From NCBI GenBank assembly GCA_027923505.1, contig BROI01000001.1, positions 1,272,501-1,336,500 of the forward strand: a stretch of DNA of 64,000 nt. Direction: 5' to 3'. The notes beneath the pieces were generated by a model. That model was given only the letters and a program-made list of their open reading frames with translations, searched no databases and was not told where the DNA came from. The DNA is from Mayamaea pseudoterrestris (Eukaryota; Bacillariophyta; Bacillariophyceae; Sellaphorales; Sellaphoraceae). A program made the translations under genes and the position numbers. Positions 1 through 10,430 of this stretch are shown here, one piece after another; positions within the stretch are counted from its first letter, which is position 1; each line of letters opens with the position of its first letter.

Positions 1-300
1 TTTTGCTTGGAAATCTGCTAGGAGAAGTGCTCGGAAGTCGGCTAGGTCTCATGCTCGGTTTGCTGCTGGGGAACATTGATGGTAAAGTGCTCGGAAGTAG
101 GCTAGGTCTCATGCTCGGTTTGCTGCTGGGAAACATTGATGGTAAAGTGCTTGGCTGTCGGCTAGGTTTCATGCTCGGTTTGGTGCTGGGGAACATTGAT
201 GGAAAGGTGCTTGGTTGACGGCTGGGGAACATTGATGGAAAATTGCTTGGTTGACGACTGGGTTTCATGCTTGGTCTGCTGATGGGGAACATTGACGGTG
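1..300. repeat. 60-bp in-frame tandem repeat inside the PS-repeat gene
   Basis: Direct repeats of 60 bp (20 codons) are visible at about 29, 89 and 149, followed by shorter degenerate units to about 300. They encode the PSxxPS modules of the minus-strand gene, so copy number can vary without breaking the frame. Confidence 0.8.
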
Positions 301-670
301 AAGTGCTTGGTGCAACACTGGGTTGACTGCTTCTGCTTGGTGACGTTGATGGAAAGTGAGTGCATTGGCGTCGGAAGGCAATTCGTGCCGCGCGTCGCCA
401 GACTCGTTTTCGTCGTCGCGCCGACAAGTCAGCCAGCTCGGGTCCACAATCGCGGAGAGTAATCGTCTCAACACAATTATTGAAGCTGTTTCTCGACTGG
501 CAGGAGTTGCTGCAAGGAAGATTGCTGTTGCTTACACATTCCCTTGCCAAATCATCCTTTTTGCGACTGGCCTTCCGGTGCGTTTCGAGGTTTGCTGTTT
601 CAGCGGAGGCCAATCCGGAAAAAATCAGCAGCAGTAAAGCAAATTGGGAAAAGCTTGCATAGATTGGCAT
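1..670 (-). CDS. Secreted Pro-Ser (PSxxPS) repeat protein, 3' end outside window
   Basis: Reading the minus strand from ATG at 670 gives an open frame to the window edge with no stop (223 codons, C-terminus missing). It starts with a signal peptide (MPIYASFSQFALLLLIFSGLASA). A Cys-containing, strongly basic stretch follows to about residue 105 (ARRRKRVWRRAAR). After that comes a long run of PS-x-x-PS units such as QPSTFPSMFPS and SKPSMRPS. At DNA level the last part is a 60-bp tandem repeat (20 codons), for example 29-88 and 89-148. Such PSxxPS arrays are common in secreted or wall-associated diatom proteins. The role of this one is unknown. The repeat domain probably continues beyond the window. 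The frame runs unbroken from the signal peptide into the repeats, which supports both the start and the strand. Confidence 0.75.
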   Translation of the reverse strand, partial: MPIYASFSQFALLLLIFSGLASAETANLETHRKASRKKDDLARECVSNSNLPCSNSCQSRNSFNNCVETITLRDCGPELADLSARRRKRVWRRAARIAFRRQCTHFPSTSPSRSSQPSVAPSTSPSMFPISRPSMKPSRQPSNFPSMFPSRQPSTFPSMFPSTKPSMKPSRQPSTLPSMFPSSKPSMRPSLLPSTLPSMFPSSKPSMRPSRLPSTSPSRFPSK

Positions 671-1217
671 GGTCAATAGGATGCTCTTAGTGCTTAGTAG
701 TGGCCTCTGTTGCGAATGGCGTGAATTGTCTGTGTGTTCAAAAATGACCGTGTCCGCAACTTGAGCTAAATTCTCGCAGCTGATTCGTCCTCCAATAATT
801 GTAGTATAGCCCCGCCAATAAGTGCACCAATGAAGCATTTCTATTGGTTGAGTGATTGATGTTCAACGGAGTAAGACGTCATGATAAGCTTTTCATTGGC
901 TTACACTCAGACTTTGGAATAAATGATATTTTTCTGGGCGGTACGTCCACGTGATGTGCCCGTAATGTCTGAGGAGACGGGTGACAGCGCATGCAGTATT
1001 GTCATTGTACTATACAAGTACTCCTATGCATAGCAGCGCATGAGTTGCTTGTAGTCGATGGATGTATGATATATGTACGATAGGGCCCCTATTAGTACTG
1101 TATGAAAGCATCTCGTATCAAATCATACCAACGCTTGACTCCGACCTTCGACTATACCATTTTACACTCCGTGACATAGCATTCTCACAACGCATAGTCT
1201 CATTATTTGGTTTTTAT
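671..1217. other. Intergenic spacer
   Basis: This lies between the start of the PS-repeat gene and the 3' end of CHMP1. It must hold the promoter of the former, but no clear gene, RNA or repeat was seen. Confidence 0.5.
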
Positions 1218-1910
1218 TTATTTGCGCAGACTTGCCAGTCGCTGCTCCAAGTCATCCGGCGCGGCAACCTCTGGTGCTTGCAACTGCGGCGTCTTTTTTC
1301 CAATCGGCCCCGCCTGCGAAAATGCTTCTCCCAACTGCAAATTGTTTTCGTCTGCAACTTTACTAATTAATTCATCCACTTGTTCCGCCGGCGTACTACT
1401 TGCCGTCGTTGCATTCATGGTTCCCTCCATGTACTGCGTCTTGACATCCAAATCTTCAAACTGCTGCTCAAACTTGTCCATTAGTTTGGATAGTTCCTCG
1501 GCATCCATGGCGTTCAACGATTTGCCCATGCCCCTGGTGACTCCCTTCATTCCATTTGTGACTTGGTTCATGCGGACGGCCGTTTCAATGCGACTGCAGC
1601 AAGCGTCCAGTCGACTCGCCATGCGCATGTGATTCAATGCTTGATTCTTTTCGCGAATGGCGTCTTGACCGTAAATGCGGGCGCCTTCGGAATTGCCGTC
1701 TTGAATTGCCTGTCAAAAGGAAAAAAGAATTCTATTGAGATACATGAATTGCTGCGTTTACATAAAAAGGCTCCCATTGTTCGTTACCTTTTTGAGTTTC
1801 TCAACGGCCTTCTTCTCGTTGGTTTCGCACTTCTTGGAGGACCGCGCCATTTGCTTGGCGACAATCTTGAGGTTGATCATTTCCTCCTCGAGTGAAACCT
1901 TGTTTCCCAT
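1218..1910 (-). CDS. CHMP1: CHMP1 / Vps46 (Did2) ESCRT-III subunit
   Basis: Two exons, complement(1788..1910) and complement(1218..1709), are separated by a 78-bp phase-0 GT-AG intron (donor GTAACG). They give a 204-aa protein, the normal CHMP1 length (about 196-205). The N-terminus MGNKVSLEEEMINLKIVAKQMARS forms the basic alpha1/alpha2 hairpin. The middle matches the family (EGARIYGQDAIREKNQAL, RMASRLDACCSRIETAV, EQQFEDLDVKTQYMEG). The C-terminus EQRLASLRK is a MIT-interacting motif (MIM1), which in this family binds the MIT domains of Vps4 and of spastin-like proteins. Its known role is ESCRT-III remodelling on endosomes and at cytokinesis and nuclear envelope sealing. It lies upstream of, and on the same strand as, the PS-repeat gene. 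Confidence 0.95.
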
Positions 1911-2300
1911 GGTGGAACGATGTATGCGAGTCTGTTATAATAATGATAAGGGGTGCAAGCGAAAGCGACGACTCGGAAGGTTCGACGTGCTGCTTGTGAT
2001 TGTCGACACGCGCTCGCCGACGAGTCATGGTGCGACTTCTTGTGCGACACGAATAGCTACGTTAAGGATGCGCAAGGATGGCAGCCGGCGGCCCCAACAT
2101 CACGTTAGCACTACCATAGATACTCTTCTTATTACATGCATGCAAGAAAAAGTAATGACAGTATAAAATTCGATTCTAATGTGTTAATACGTTTGAACCA
2201 TGTTTCAAGAGTATCAAGATGGAACCATCCAGGCGACTCGGCAAGCCACCACCATCTCCATACTAAGACTCCTCCCTAATCATTCGAAACTTGTAAAAGT
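1911..2300. other. Spacer between CHMP1 and RPS9
   Basis: This contains the CHMP1 upstream region and the RPS9 3' flank. No further feature was seen. Confidence 0.5.
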
Positions 2301-3156
2301 TTACTCCTCATCGTCTCCACCAGCACCTCCAGCTGCTCTGGACGCTGCCTTTTTGCGCGCGACGCGTCCCGGAGGTCCCTGCCCGTACGGCGACGACGCA
2401 CAAAAGTCAATGTGCTTTTCGCTCGACGTGCGAACGTTGAAGGACGGCACGTTGACCAACTGGTTTCCCACGCGAATGTGGCGCTGACGAATCAAGACGC
2501 GCGCGTGGTGAATGCTCTTGGCGAGCGCCTGCTTGTAGACTTGCGTCTGCAAACGTCGCTCCAACAGCTTTTGGGTGCTCAACTGCAGCACCTTGTCGAG
2601 TTCAAGCTCGTCGTCCGCCAACAATCCGTAGCGATTCATGCGTCGCAGCAAGGCGGCGCCTTCGAAAATGCGCTTTGGGTCATCGGCTTCCAGAGTGAGC
2701 AAGGTACGCGCCGCCTTGCGGAGCTTGGCCAGGGCGTACTGGACACGCCAAATCTCACGCTTGCAGCGAAGGCCGTATTCTCCCACCAACTTGAGTTCAG
2801 CGTCGAGACGCTCCTTCTCGTACGCTCGGCGGGGAGTCTTGAAGGTTTTGCGGTCTGTGAAAGAATCACAATAGAGGTGTTGATGGGTTAGATGGAACGA
2901 GTAGATTCAAAGCAAGAGAGATTCGCACACTGCCGCAAGGCTGCCATCGAATCTGATTGGCCGAGTATGTCGCACTAGCCAACATGTCTAAGTCCAAATC
3001 AAGTTCCAACCAATCAGAGCAGCGGAAGAATTCGTCGCGGCTGATGGCAAGCGCTCGATGCTTTCGTCGTAATCCTGGATCAAGCGAGCAGCGACCATCA
3101 TGTTGTGATTGCTCCATTTGCAACTTACAATTGCGGTGAATCGCGTTGGTTGGCAT
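2301..3156 (-). CDS. RPS9: 40S ribosomal protein S9 (uS4)
   Basis: Exon 1 is complement(3129..3156), coding MPTNAIHRN plus one base. Exon 2 is complement(2301..2854). The 274-bp intron has donor GTAAGT and acceptor TTTCACAG. The join yields [30 protein letters not shown], the conserved start of eukaryotic S9. The total is 193 aa (family about 190-195). The S4 RNA-binding domain ([33 protein letters not shown]) covers roughly residues 105-170. The C-terminus is basic and Ala/Gly-rich with a DDEE end. It is part of the small ribosomal subunit head/shoulder and contributes to decoding fidelity. A tiny first exon that ends just after the start codon region is common in ribosomal-protein genes. 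Confidence 0.96.
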
Positions 3157-3753
3157 TTTATTTTAGCGTATTATTTTATTGCAATAGAGAGCAGCGACTA
3201 CAGAAGGGGGTCGGCGAAGGAGGACGAGCCGAATGCAAACACACGCACAAGCAGCGAGCAGTGTGAATCGAAAATGGGCTGCACCGCGCGCCAAACGTGC
3301 ACGTAGAACCGGTACGGAAGGCTACAGACTCAAGTAAGCGGTAAGTGGTTTTAGTAGAGCGGTAAGCGTGGCGGAGCACAATGACCTAATATTAAACGAA
3401 CACCGCTACGACATTTCATTGATGACGAGAAAGTCGGCCGTGGCGCAGCGATGATCCAAGCCATCGTCGCTGCTCATGATAATTCGACGCGCAACTATGA
3501 TTGTATTGTATGTACGATGATCATCTTTAACCATATAACACAATGAGCAGCAAATATGAAACTATGCATTGCAAATTTGGCGACGCTTTGAACGTCACAT
3601 CTTCGCTCATTGTACACTGACGTCGATAGTTAGACGTTTAGCAAGATTAAAAAGAGTGATCGTTCGAACGACGACGTCTGCCAAGAAACGCAAGGGCGAT
3701 CCATTGCCAAGCAGAGAATCAGACCTTGACCTAGAATTTTTGTACACCTTACT
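3157..3753. other. Divergent promoter region RPS9 / IQ-protein gene
   Basis: This 597-bp spacer lies between two divergently transcribed genes and so probably carries both promoters. No RNA gene or repeat was recognised. Confidence 0.4.
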
Positions 3754-4914
3754 ATGCGTGCCGACAAACTTGACCACTACAAACGGAGACAGCATGATAT
3801 TGAGCTAAAGGATATCCATTCGTTGAAGAAGCTGCAGCATACCGTCAGGTTCGATTTGAAGGAAGAGAAACAGTGCTATTCCAACGACACTTTTTCCTCG
3901 GCACTGAAGCGCCCTCGCTCCGTTTCATTCTCGGAAACCGTTCGACTCATTCCATGCTACCATGAAAGTCCCAGGCATGCTTGTAGCCGAAGCCCGCGCA
4001 ACCATTTCGCCAGCAACAGCCCCGTCGGTACATCGGCAACTCCATTTTGGTACTCCGATCATGGCTTGCAACGAAGTAAAATATATGCCGGCAAGCTCAA
4101 CAAGGCGGCCACACTCATGACAGCCTTGGCGCGAGGTCATTTCGGAAGAAACGTGGTGCAAAAACTGCGCATCGAGCGCCATCGAAACCGTCTTTTAGAC
4201 AGGCGATGGCAGCGCCAGCAGCTTTCCGCGACTCGCATCCAGCGCGTCGTTCGTAACTACATGAACCACGACAATTGCAAGATTCGACATTTACAAACAT
4301 GCATGCGAAACGTTCAACTAGCCAAGGAGCAAGAGCTTGGCCGGATTCAACAGTGGAAGGACGACATGATGCGTCAAATTCAGGCGCAAGTAAATGACGA
4401 GCTCGTGGCTGTCTGCCAAGTCAAAGCTTGCGCTCGCATCAATTTGGACGCGACGGAGGAGCTTCGAGACGAAAACGTGCAACTGCGAGAGGAACGCAAT
4501 CAGTTACAACAGGATGTATGGGTTGCAAAGCACCACGCTGCCAATGTGCAGCAAGAGATTGAGGAGCATCAGCGAGCGTCGACCATGCTGCGACGGACGC
4601 TGATCCAAAATGCTCATGAAAGCACCAAGTGGAGATACATTTGCCACCACTACGAGAAACATTTCAATGACTTGACGACTCTGATTAATGGACGAATCGC
4701 TCGAGGCAGATTAGAGCATTCTCTACAGCACTTGTATCGAAAAACGGTGCGTCGAATGATTTACACCATTGCAAGTCGAGACCACATGCGAACGACGGTC
4801 AATCGAGTGCTGAAACTCGTCGCGGCGAATACTGTTTCCGATCGACTGTCCGTCTACGCTTGGACGAGGGATTCAGACGAGCTAGCACTGGGCGCGAACG
4901 AAGTGGCGATATGA
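3754..4914 (+). CDS. IQ-motif and coiled-coil hypothetical protein
   Basis: Single exon, 386 aa, ATG at 3754. About residue 55 has RSVSFSETVRLIP, a hydrophobic/acidic short motif often seen in diatom proteins. Residues about 105-185 are basic and contain IQ-like segments (TALARGHFGRNVVQKLR; ATRIQRVVRNYMNH), which suggests calmodulin binding. The rest is helical and charged (EELRDENVQLREERNQLQQDVW), a likely coiled coil at about 235-285, followed by a basic tail. The next in-frame Met lies more than 100 codons downstream, so 3754 is the best start unless an upstream exon exists. A cytoskeletal or scaffold role is possible but is inference. It stands just outside the left edge of the segmental duplication and is single-copy here. 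Confidence 0.75.
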   Translation: MRADKLDHYKRRQHDIELKDIHSLKKLQHTVRFDLKEEKQCYSNDTFSSALKRPRSVSFSETVRLIPCYHESPRHACSRSPRNHFASNSPVGTSATPFWYSDHGLQRSKIYAGKLNKAATLMTALARGHFGRNVVQKLRIERHRNRLLDRRWQRQQLSATRIQRVVRNYMNHDNCKIRHLQTCMRNVQLAKEQELGRIQQWKDDMMRQIQAQVNDELVAVCQVKACARINLDATEELRDENVQLREERNQLQQDVWVAKHHAANVQQEIEEHQRASTMLRRTLIQNAHESTKWRYICHHYEKHFNDLTTLINGRIARGRLEHSLQHLYRKTVRRMIYTIASRDHMRTTVNRVLKLVAANTVSDRLSVYAWTRDSDELALGANEVAI

Positions 4915-5229
4915 CGATTGTTTCTGGCAGTCTCACGCCGGAAGTGCAACAGCGAGAAGCATGTTTTTCCTGAATAGAGGACGCACATCAGCATTAGAGG
5001 CCGACAATGCTGTCAACTGGACAATACAGTAGTATAATAGGTACTCCTATCGTAGCATTGACTAACAAACTTCTGGTGCTGGGCAAGTAGTTAAGCCTCC
5101 TTGCCCGACTCCGATCTGGACGTAATGACGCACTTTATTAAGCCTCCATGTATCAAAGACATGGTTCGTTTTCCGATAAAGCCTCATTGGGCATAAGTAA
5201 AGGTCGATGGCAATACTTTTGATACGAAG
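4915..5229. other. Spacer left of the duplication
   Basis: Unique sequence between the IQ gene and the left duplication breakpoint at about 5,230. No gene was seen. Confidence 0.5.
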
Positions 5230-5403
5230 ATACGCCGATGGCGTCACTTGTCAGTCATTTTCCTTTACAAGAGTCATTTTCGATCGCCACGAACAACGCG
5301 ATCAATCGTCCCCTCCATTCTTCGCGTCAGATCCTGATCCCTCCGATTTGCGACAAGCGTATAAACTACAACTACTACCTCACCTGTCAGCAGACGATCC
5401 ATC

Positions 5404-7820
5404 ATGGGACGCATCACTCTTTACTCGGCAGACAATTTGCACTCGGAGCAAGCGAAGAAGGCTCTCGAAACTCGCAATCTGCCGTACTTGGAAATCAATC
5501 TCCAGCGCTACCCTCAAAAGAAGAAGGATCTTGTCACGCTCGCTGGCACGTTGGCAGTTCCACAAGCCTTTTTCAACACTCGTCTCGTCGGTGACTTGAA
5601 GAGTCTCATGCAGGAACTCAAGGGATGGGACACTTCCACGAAATACAAGTCGCCGCGGGCTCGCTACGACCGAGAGATTGCCAAGTTTCCCGATCCAATG
5701 AGTCAAAACTTTTTGAAACCAGACACGGACGCCATATTAGCCAAGGAACTTCCGGTGCGCATGCCGGCGTCGCCAGTGAAACTGCCGGATGGAACGACCA
5801 CGACTGTACGTTTCGAGCATGATAAAGTTTCTCTTGCGCGTGATTTACTTGATGGTTCGAAGCTGTAGATTCACTGGCATGCTGATGATGATTCATTCAC
5901 TCAATCACTTATTGCATATTGCTCAACTTCCATTTTACAGGTCAATGACATTACGATGAAGCTTTACAACTCCTTGCCGCGGTTCGATGCGACGATTGCT
6001 CGAACCACCTACGCCAACTGCTTCTCCGGCGAGGACTTGCGCTCGGCCTTTGAGGATAGTGTACGTTTATACACGACGTGAAGCATCGACTTTGGCTTGG
6101 TTGTCACATTCTGACTCATCTTATACATACTTGTCTCGTTTCATTATATATGACATACAGATGGCGCTGTCGGAAAAGGATGCCGACGAGTTTTGCAACT
6201 ATTTGGTGGACGCTCGCATCATGCACCACTTGGGAAGCCGACGCAAGTTTGCCGGTCGGGCCAGTCACATTTATCGGCTGCAGTGCCTAATGGCGCCAGA
6301 CGTGCTCAACACCTACTGCTTTTGGTCGGCGCCCGTCAACAAGGACGTTGTCAGCGTCGTGGAAGTCTTGATGAGGGCGCTGGCCAAGTTGGAACGTGAC
6401 GCCTTAGTGCTCAACAATTACAGCGGCAAGGTTGACTATGGCAAAATAAAGTCCAACATTCTCTACAATCCCTTCCAGGAAGCCGTTTGTGAGTTGCAGG
6501 AGTCATCCTTGCAAGGACTGGCGCCAAAGGCACGATTGGCCACGTGCTTGAACATTTTCAACATGATGTTGCGGTTTGCCTTTATTCGAGCCGGCTTTCC
6601 AACGGCGGAAGATGTTCCCGTCTTTCTCAGCTCGATCAAGTTCAAAATTCAGGGGCATGTGTTTACGCTGCAGGAGTGGGTCGACGGCGTGTTGCGAGGC
6701 AATCGCAAGTCGGGGCTGTCCACCAAGCTGCCGTTTGCGGCCAAGGATCCACGCAAGGACTTGGCGTTTGACGAGTTTGACAATCGCGTACACTTTGCAC
6801 TCAGCTGTGGGTTTGGCTTTGGATCCAAGACGTCGTTGCCGTTTGATATGTACACCGGCGACAACATTAACGAGCAGCTCGAGTAAGTGGGTGTGAACTG
6901 AGTGAATATATAATGGTAATCGTTTGTCATTTTTGCTAATAACGCTGCAACCTATTCTTGATTGCAGTATTGCCGCCCAAATCTTTGCCGATGACAACCA
7001 CAACATTCTCGTCCGCGACGGAGCCGTTTACGTGCACAGCCTCTTTGACTGGTATCGGACGGACTATCCGACACAGGACAAGGATTTGCTGGCGCAACTT
7101 ACCGGTTTAATGTCCTCTCGAAAGCGGGCGGAGACTCAACATGCTGCATCGACCACGGGCGTCGTCAAGCTCCAGTACATGAAGCCAAATTGGACAGAGA
7201 ATGCACAGAACTTTGATCAGTTTGACAAGAAGGCCATCCTCGGTGATATTAGCGGGTTCCGAGCTGTTCTTCGTCGCTTTAAAGCTCCTCGGTACCCTTC
7301 TATGGAGGCACAGCGCTTGGACGCGCTCGAGAAGCTCAACGTCCTTGATACTATTGCAGAGGAACGTTTCGACCGAATTACGAGCATGGTACAGCGCGAA
7401 TTCGACCTTCCCATTGTCCTTGTGAGTCTCGTTGACGAAGAGCGACAGTGGTTCAAGTCGGCGCAGTGGAAATGTGATCTTCCCAAGCCAAGCGAAACTG
7501 GTCGTGACATTTCGTTCTGCGGACATGCGATTCTAGGCAAGCGCGATGAAATTTTTGTCATTCCGGACGCGACCAAGGACGAGCGTTTTGCTGACAATCC
7601 ACTAGTGACGGGGGACCTCAACTTGCGCTTTTATGCAGGCGTGCCACTCGACGTGCCAACGAGCGCCGCACCGGAAGGCTACGCAAATATTGGCACCTTG
7701 TGCATCATTGATCAAAAGCCGCGAGTCATGACTGACGAGCAACTCACGAAGCTTCTTGAATTCGCGCAACTGGTGAAGTCCGAGTTGGTGCGACGAGGCG
7801 TAACCGAGATTGATGGATAA
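5404..7820 (+). CDS. Grx-like / DEP / DUF547 / GAF multidomain protein, copy 1
   Basis: Four exons: 5404..5805, 5941..6060, 6161..6882, 6968..7820 (698 aa). All introns are GT-AG (donors GTACGT, GTACGT, GTAAGT). Residues 1-80 have a glutaredoxin fold (RITLYSADNLHSEQAKKALE, then AVPQAFFN with the cis-Pro), but the usual CPYC site reads DNLHS, so no thiol active site is left. About 150-215 resembles a DEP domain. About 225-455 is DUF547 (LNIFNMMLRFAFIR, FTLQEWVDGVLRGNRKS, VHFALSCGFG, LFDWYRTDY). About 520-695 is a GAF domain (LPIVLVSLVDEERQWFKS, CGHAILG, FYAGVPL, GTLCIID). The combination suggests a cytosolic signalling or ligand-sensing protein (inference). DEP domains usually bind membranes or GPCR/Rap partners, and GAF domains bind small ligands. 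The paralogue at 22,505 shows mostly synonymous changes, so both copies appear functional. Confidence 0.88.
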
Positions 7821-8271
7821 GTGACTGGCATAAGACAATGGTCAGTTATATGATACCGTAGATGGAAAGCCTGTCATTAAATCAAACATTTAGTAGTTAC
7901 TTGCAGTGCATTTGCATACCAACCATTGGTCGGCACGCTTGTCGGACCTCTTTGTCAAACAATTTCTGACAGCAATAAGGCCTTCAGAGCGCCGCTTGAA
8001 GGGTCATCTGCCTAGAAGGTGTAATTGGTGCACCAGTGGAGCATCCAATGAGCACCTGCATGGTCTCAGTTATGGCAAGAAAGAAATTCCTTGTGAGCGC
8101 CAGTTGAAGGGCCATCTGCCTAGAAGGCGCCACTGGTGCACCAAAAGAGCATCCTATGAGCACCTGCATGGCCAAACCTTGTCCCATATGTTCATTTGGT
8201 GTGGTGAAATCCGTCCATGGCATCCAAGTAGCTCAATGAGGGCAAGAAGGAAACGCCTTCTGAGCCCCAGT

Positions 8272-8283
8272 GGAGCTGCGGGA
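8272..8283 (+). repeat. Left terminal inverted repeat of the DNA transposon
   Basis: GGAGCTGCGGGA, preceded by target-site duplication AGT. Confidence 0.85.
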
Positions 8284-9677
8284 TTCTAATAGAAATCGAC
8301 TCTCAATTGAATGACTGCTAATACAGTCCTATATGGAGCTATATTTTAGTAACCTGCCTTGCTATGTTTGAGTCCTGCATATACGAAGAGCAGCAAGCCT
8401 TCCTTGCTCTGCTCGCCGACGACAGACGACAGACGACAGTCGCTATGGCAGCACTACGAGTAGGATACATATTCATGTCTACAAGTCCGGATCAATTTCA
8501 CCTTCCAAAGGCAGTGGTCAGGGTCACGGTAATCCATACAGCATCAAGGGACGCCGTAAATTACCTGCTTGAGCGCTCGATCCCCATGGTGGTTCCTTTG
8601 TTCCTTTCTTCCATCGCGCAACGTGGAATGATGCACACTTGACACCCACCAATGAAAAGACGTATCTATATAAGCCTTCCAACGCAAGATATGAAAAAGG
8701 CATATATGTTGTGTACCGGTTCGGATAAATTATATATGCCTGAAAAATGTACGAATTATGCCCGAATTATGTACGAGTTTTTCCGACAAAATTCGTATAT
8801 ACGAATAATTCGAACAAAGTTTGCCACGGGATCTCTCCACCGGTACTGGCTCCGAGGCTATGCTATTATATCATCTCAAAGAGATGAATGTGCTCTATCT
8901 AGGGTTTAAATTTGGTAGCAAAACGCGCATCCTTTATAGAGATATTGATGTTCAAAGAATGTACGAATTGGAGTTTTGGAATCAAACACACATTCTTTGA
9001 GTCGTCATATCTCTATGTCGGTAGTGAATGAGAGAAAACCCCCCTACAGATTTATAGCGCTTGTCTTCCTCTATCAGCCTATATACTTGGTTTGGTCCCG
9101 CGACGTACCATTATGGAGATAGAAGGGCTCAAAGTTGGCACAAATCGCCTTGGATGCATTTTTCGTACATATTTACTATATACGAAAAGTGTACGATTTA
9201 TTCGGACAAATATCGTACACTTTTCGCACATTAAAAGTTTATCCGAAACGGTTTTTTGTTTACTTAACGGCAGCTTCGCATTCGTTCTGTTCGATGATCA
9301 CTGTGGATGAATGTGTAGGATTCGTGACCCGACGACAAGAGGCTGACAATGGTTTGACCATGGTGATCAACGAGCGCTTGGGGAAGGCAAGGGACGCAAG
9401 GATTGTCTTGTTTGCTCGCAAGCGTGACGGCTATCTTAAGTACGACTACAGGTAGGTTATTTTTTTGTGTTTGCTGTGAAGCAATGGCGGATCCAGTTGG
9501 TATGGCGGGCAGTACTGATGGGACGCCAAATGTGATGCACAACGGTGTGTCGGTCGCTTCTTGATGAATGGAGAAGATGATGCGACAATGACGAAGTAGA
9601 TGGAGAATAAGAGAGTTGAGTGTAATGGAATATAAAGAAAGGTTGTTGTTTCATGTTGAGTTCATTTTCTGTTCGTT

Positions 9678-9689
9678 TCCCGCAGCTCC
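9678..9689 (-). repeat. Right terminal inverted repeat of the DNA transposon
   Basis: TCCCGCAGCTCC on the plus strand, followed by target-site duplication AGT. Confidence 0.85.
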
Positions 9690-10430
9690 AGTTGAAGGGG
9701 CATCTGCCTAGAAGGCGCCACTGGTTCACCAATGGAGCATCCGATGAGCACCTGCATAGCCAAACCCTTGTCCCATATGTTCATTTGGTGTGGTGAAACC
9801 CCTCCATGGCATCCAAGTAGCTCAGTGACGGCGAGAAGGAAAATCCTTCTGAGCGCCAGTTAAGGGGCCAACTGCCTAGAATGCGCCACTGGTGCACCAA
9901 AAGAGCATCCAATGAGCACCTGCATGGCCAAACTCTTGTCCCATATGTGCATTTGGTGTGGTGAAACCCGCTCCATGGTATCCAAGTAGCTCAGTGATGG
10001 CGAGAAGGGAAATCCTTCTGAGCACCAATTGAAGGGTCATCTGCCTAGAAGGCGCCACTGGTGCACCAATGGAGCATCCAATGAGCTTGTCCTGTATGTT
10101 CATTTGGTGTGGTGAAACCCCTACATGGCATCCAAGTAGCTCAGAGACGGCGAGAAGGAAAATCCTTCTGAGCGCCACTTGAAGGGACATCTGCCTAGAA
10201 GGCGCCAATGGTGCACCAATGGAGCATCCAATGAGCATCTGCATGGCCAAACCATTGTCCCATTTGTTCATTTGGCATGGTGAAATCCCTCCATGGCATC
10301 CAAGTGGCTCAGTGACGGCGAGAAGGAAAATCCTTCTGAGCGCCACTGGTGCACCAATGGAGCATCCAATGAGCTCCTGCATGGCCAAACCCATGTCCCA
10401 TATGGTGAAACCCCTTAATTTGCCCAAACA

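Larger units (their letters stand above)
8272..9689. mobile_element. 1,418-bp TIR DNA transposon (probably non-autonomous), copy 1 only
   Basis: The ends are perfect 12-bp terminal inverted repeats GGAGCTGCGGGA (8272-8283 and inverted at 9678-9689), with looser similarity continuing inward for about 20 bp. Both sides carry a 3-bp AGT duplication (8269-8271 and 9690-9692). The matching place in copy 2 (around 25,372-25,374, TTCTGAGCGCCAGTTGAAGG) is an uninterrupted empty site with a single AGT. No transposase was recognised inside; the longest frames are under about 110 codons. The 3-bp target duplication is compatible with PIF/Harbinger or CACTA-like families, but the TIR does not start with CACTA, so the superfamily is open. 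The interior is AT-rich and full of palindromes. Confidence 0.85.
7984..10430. repeat. 168-bp tandem repeat array, copy 1 (interrupted by a DNA transposon)
   Basis: Units of about 168 bp share a core with GGTGCACC and GCATCCAATGAGCACCTGCATGG. Cores lie near 8019, 8127, 9713, 9880, 10050, 10203 and 10342, and some units are shortened. The array follows the GAF gene 3' end. It is split by the 8,272-9,689 transposon. Copy 2 keeps only about 2.5 units (25,083-25,500), so the array expanded or contracted after the duplication. Confidence 0.85.
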
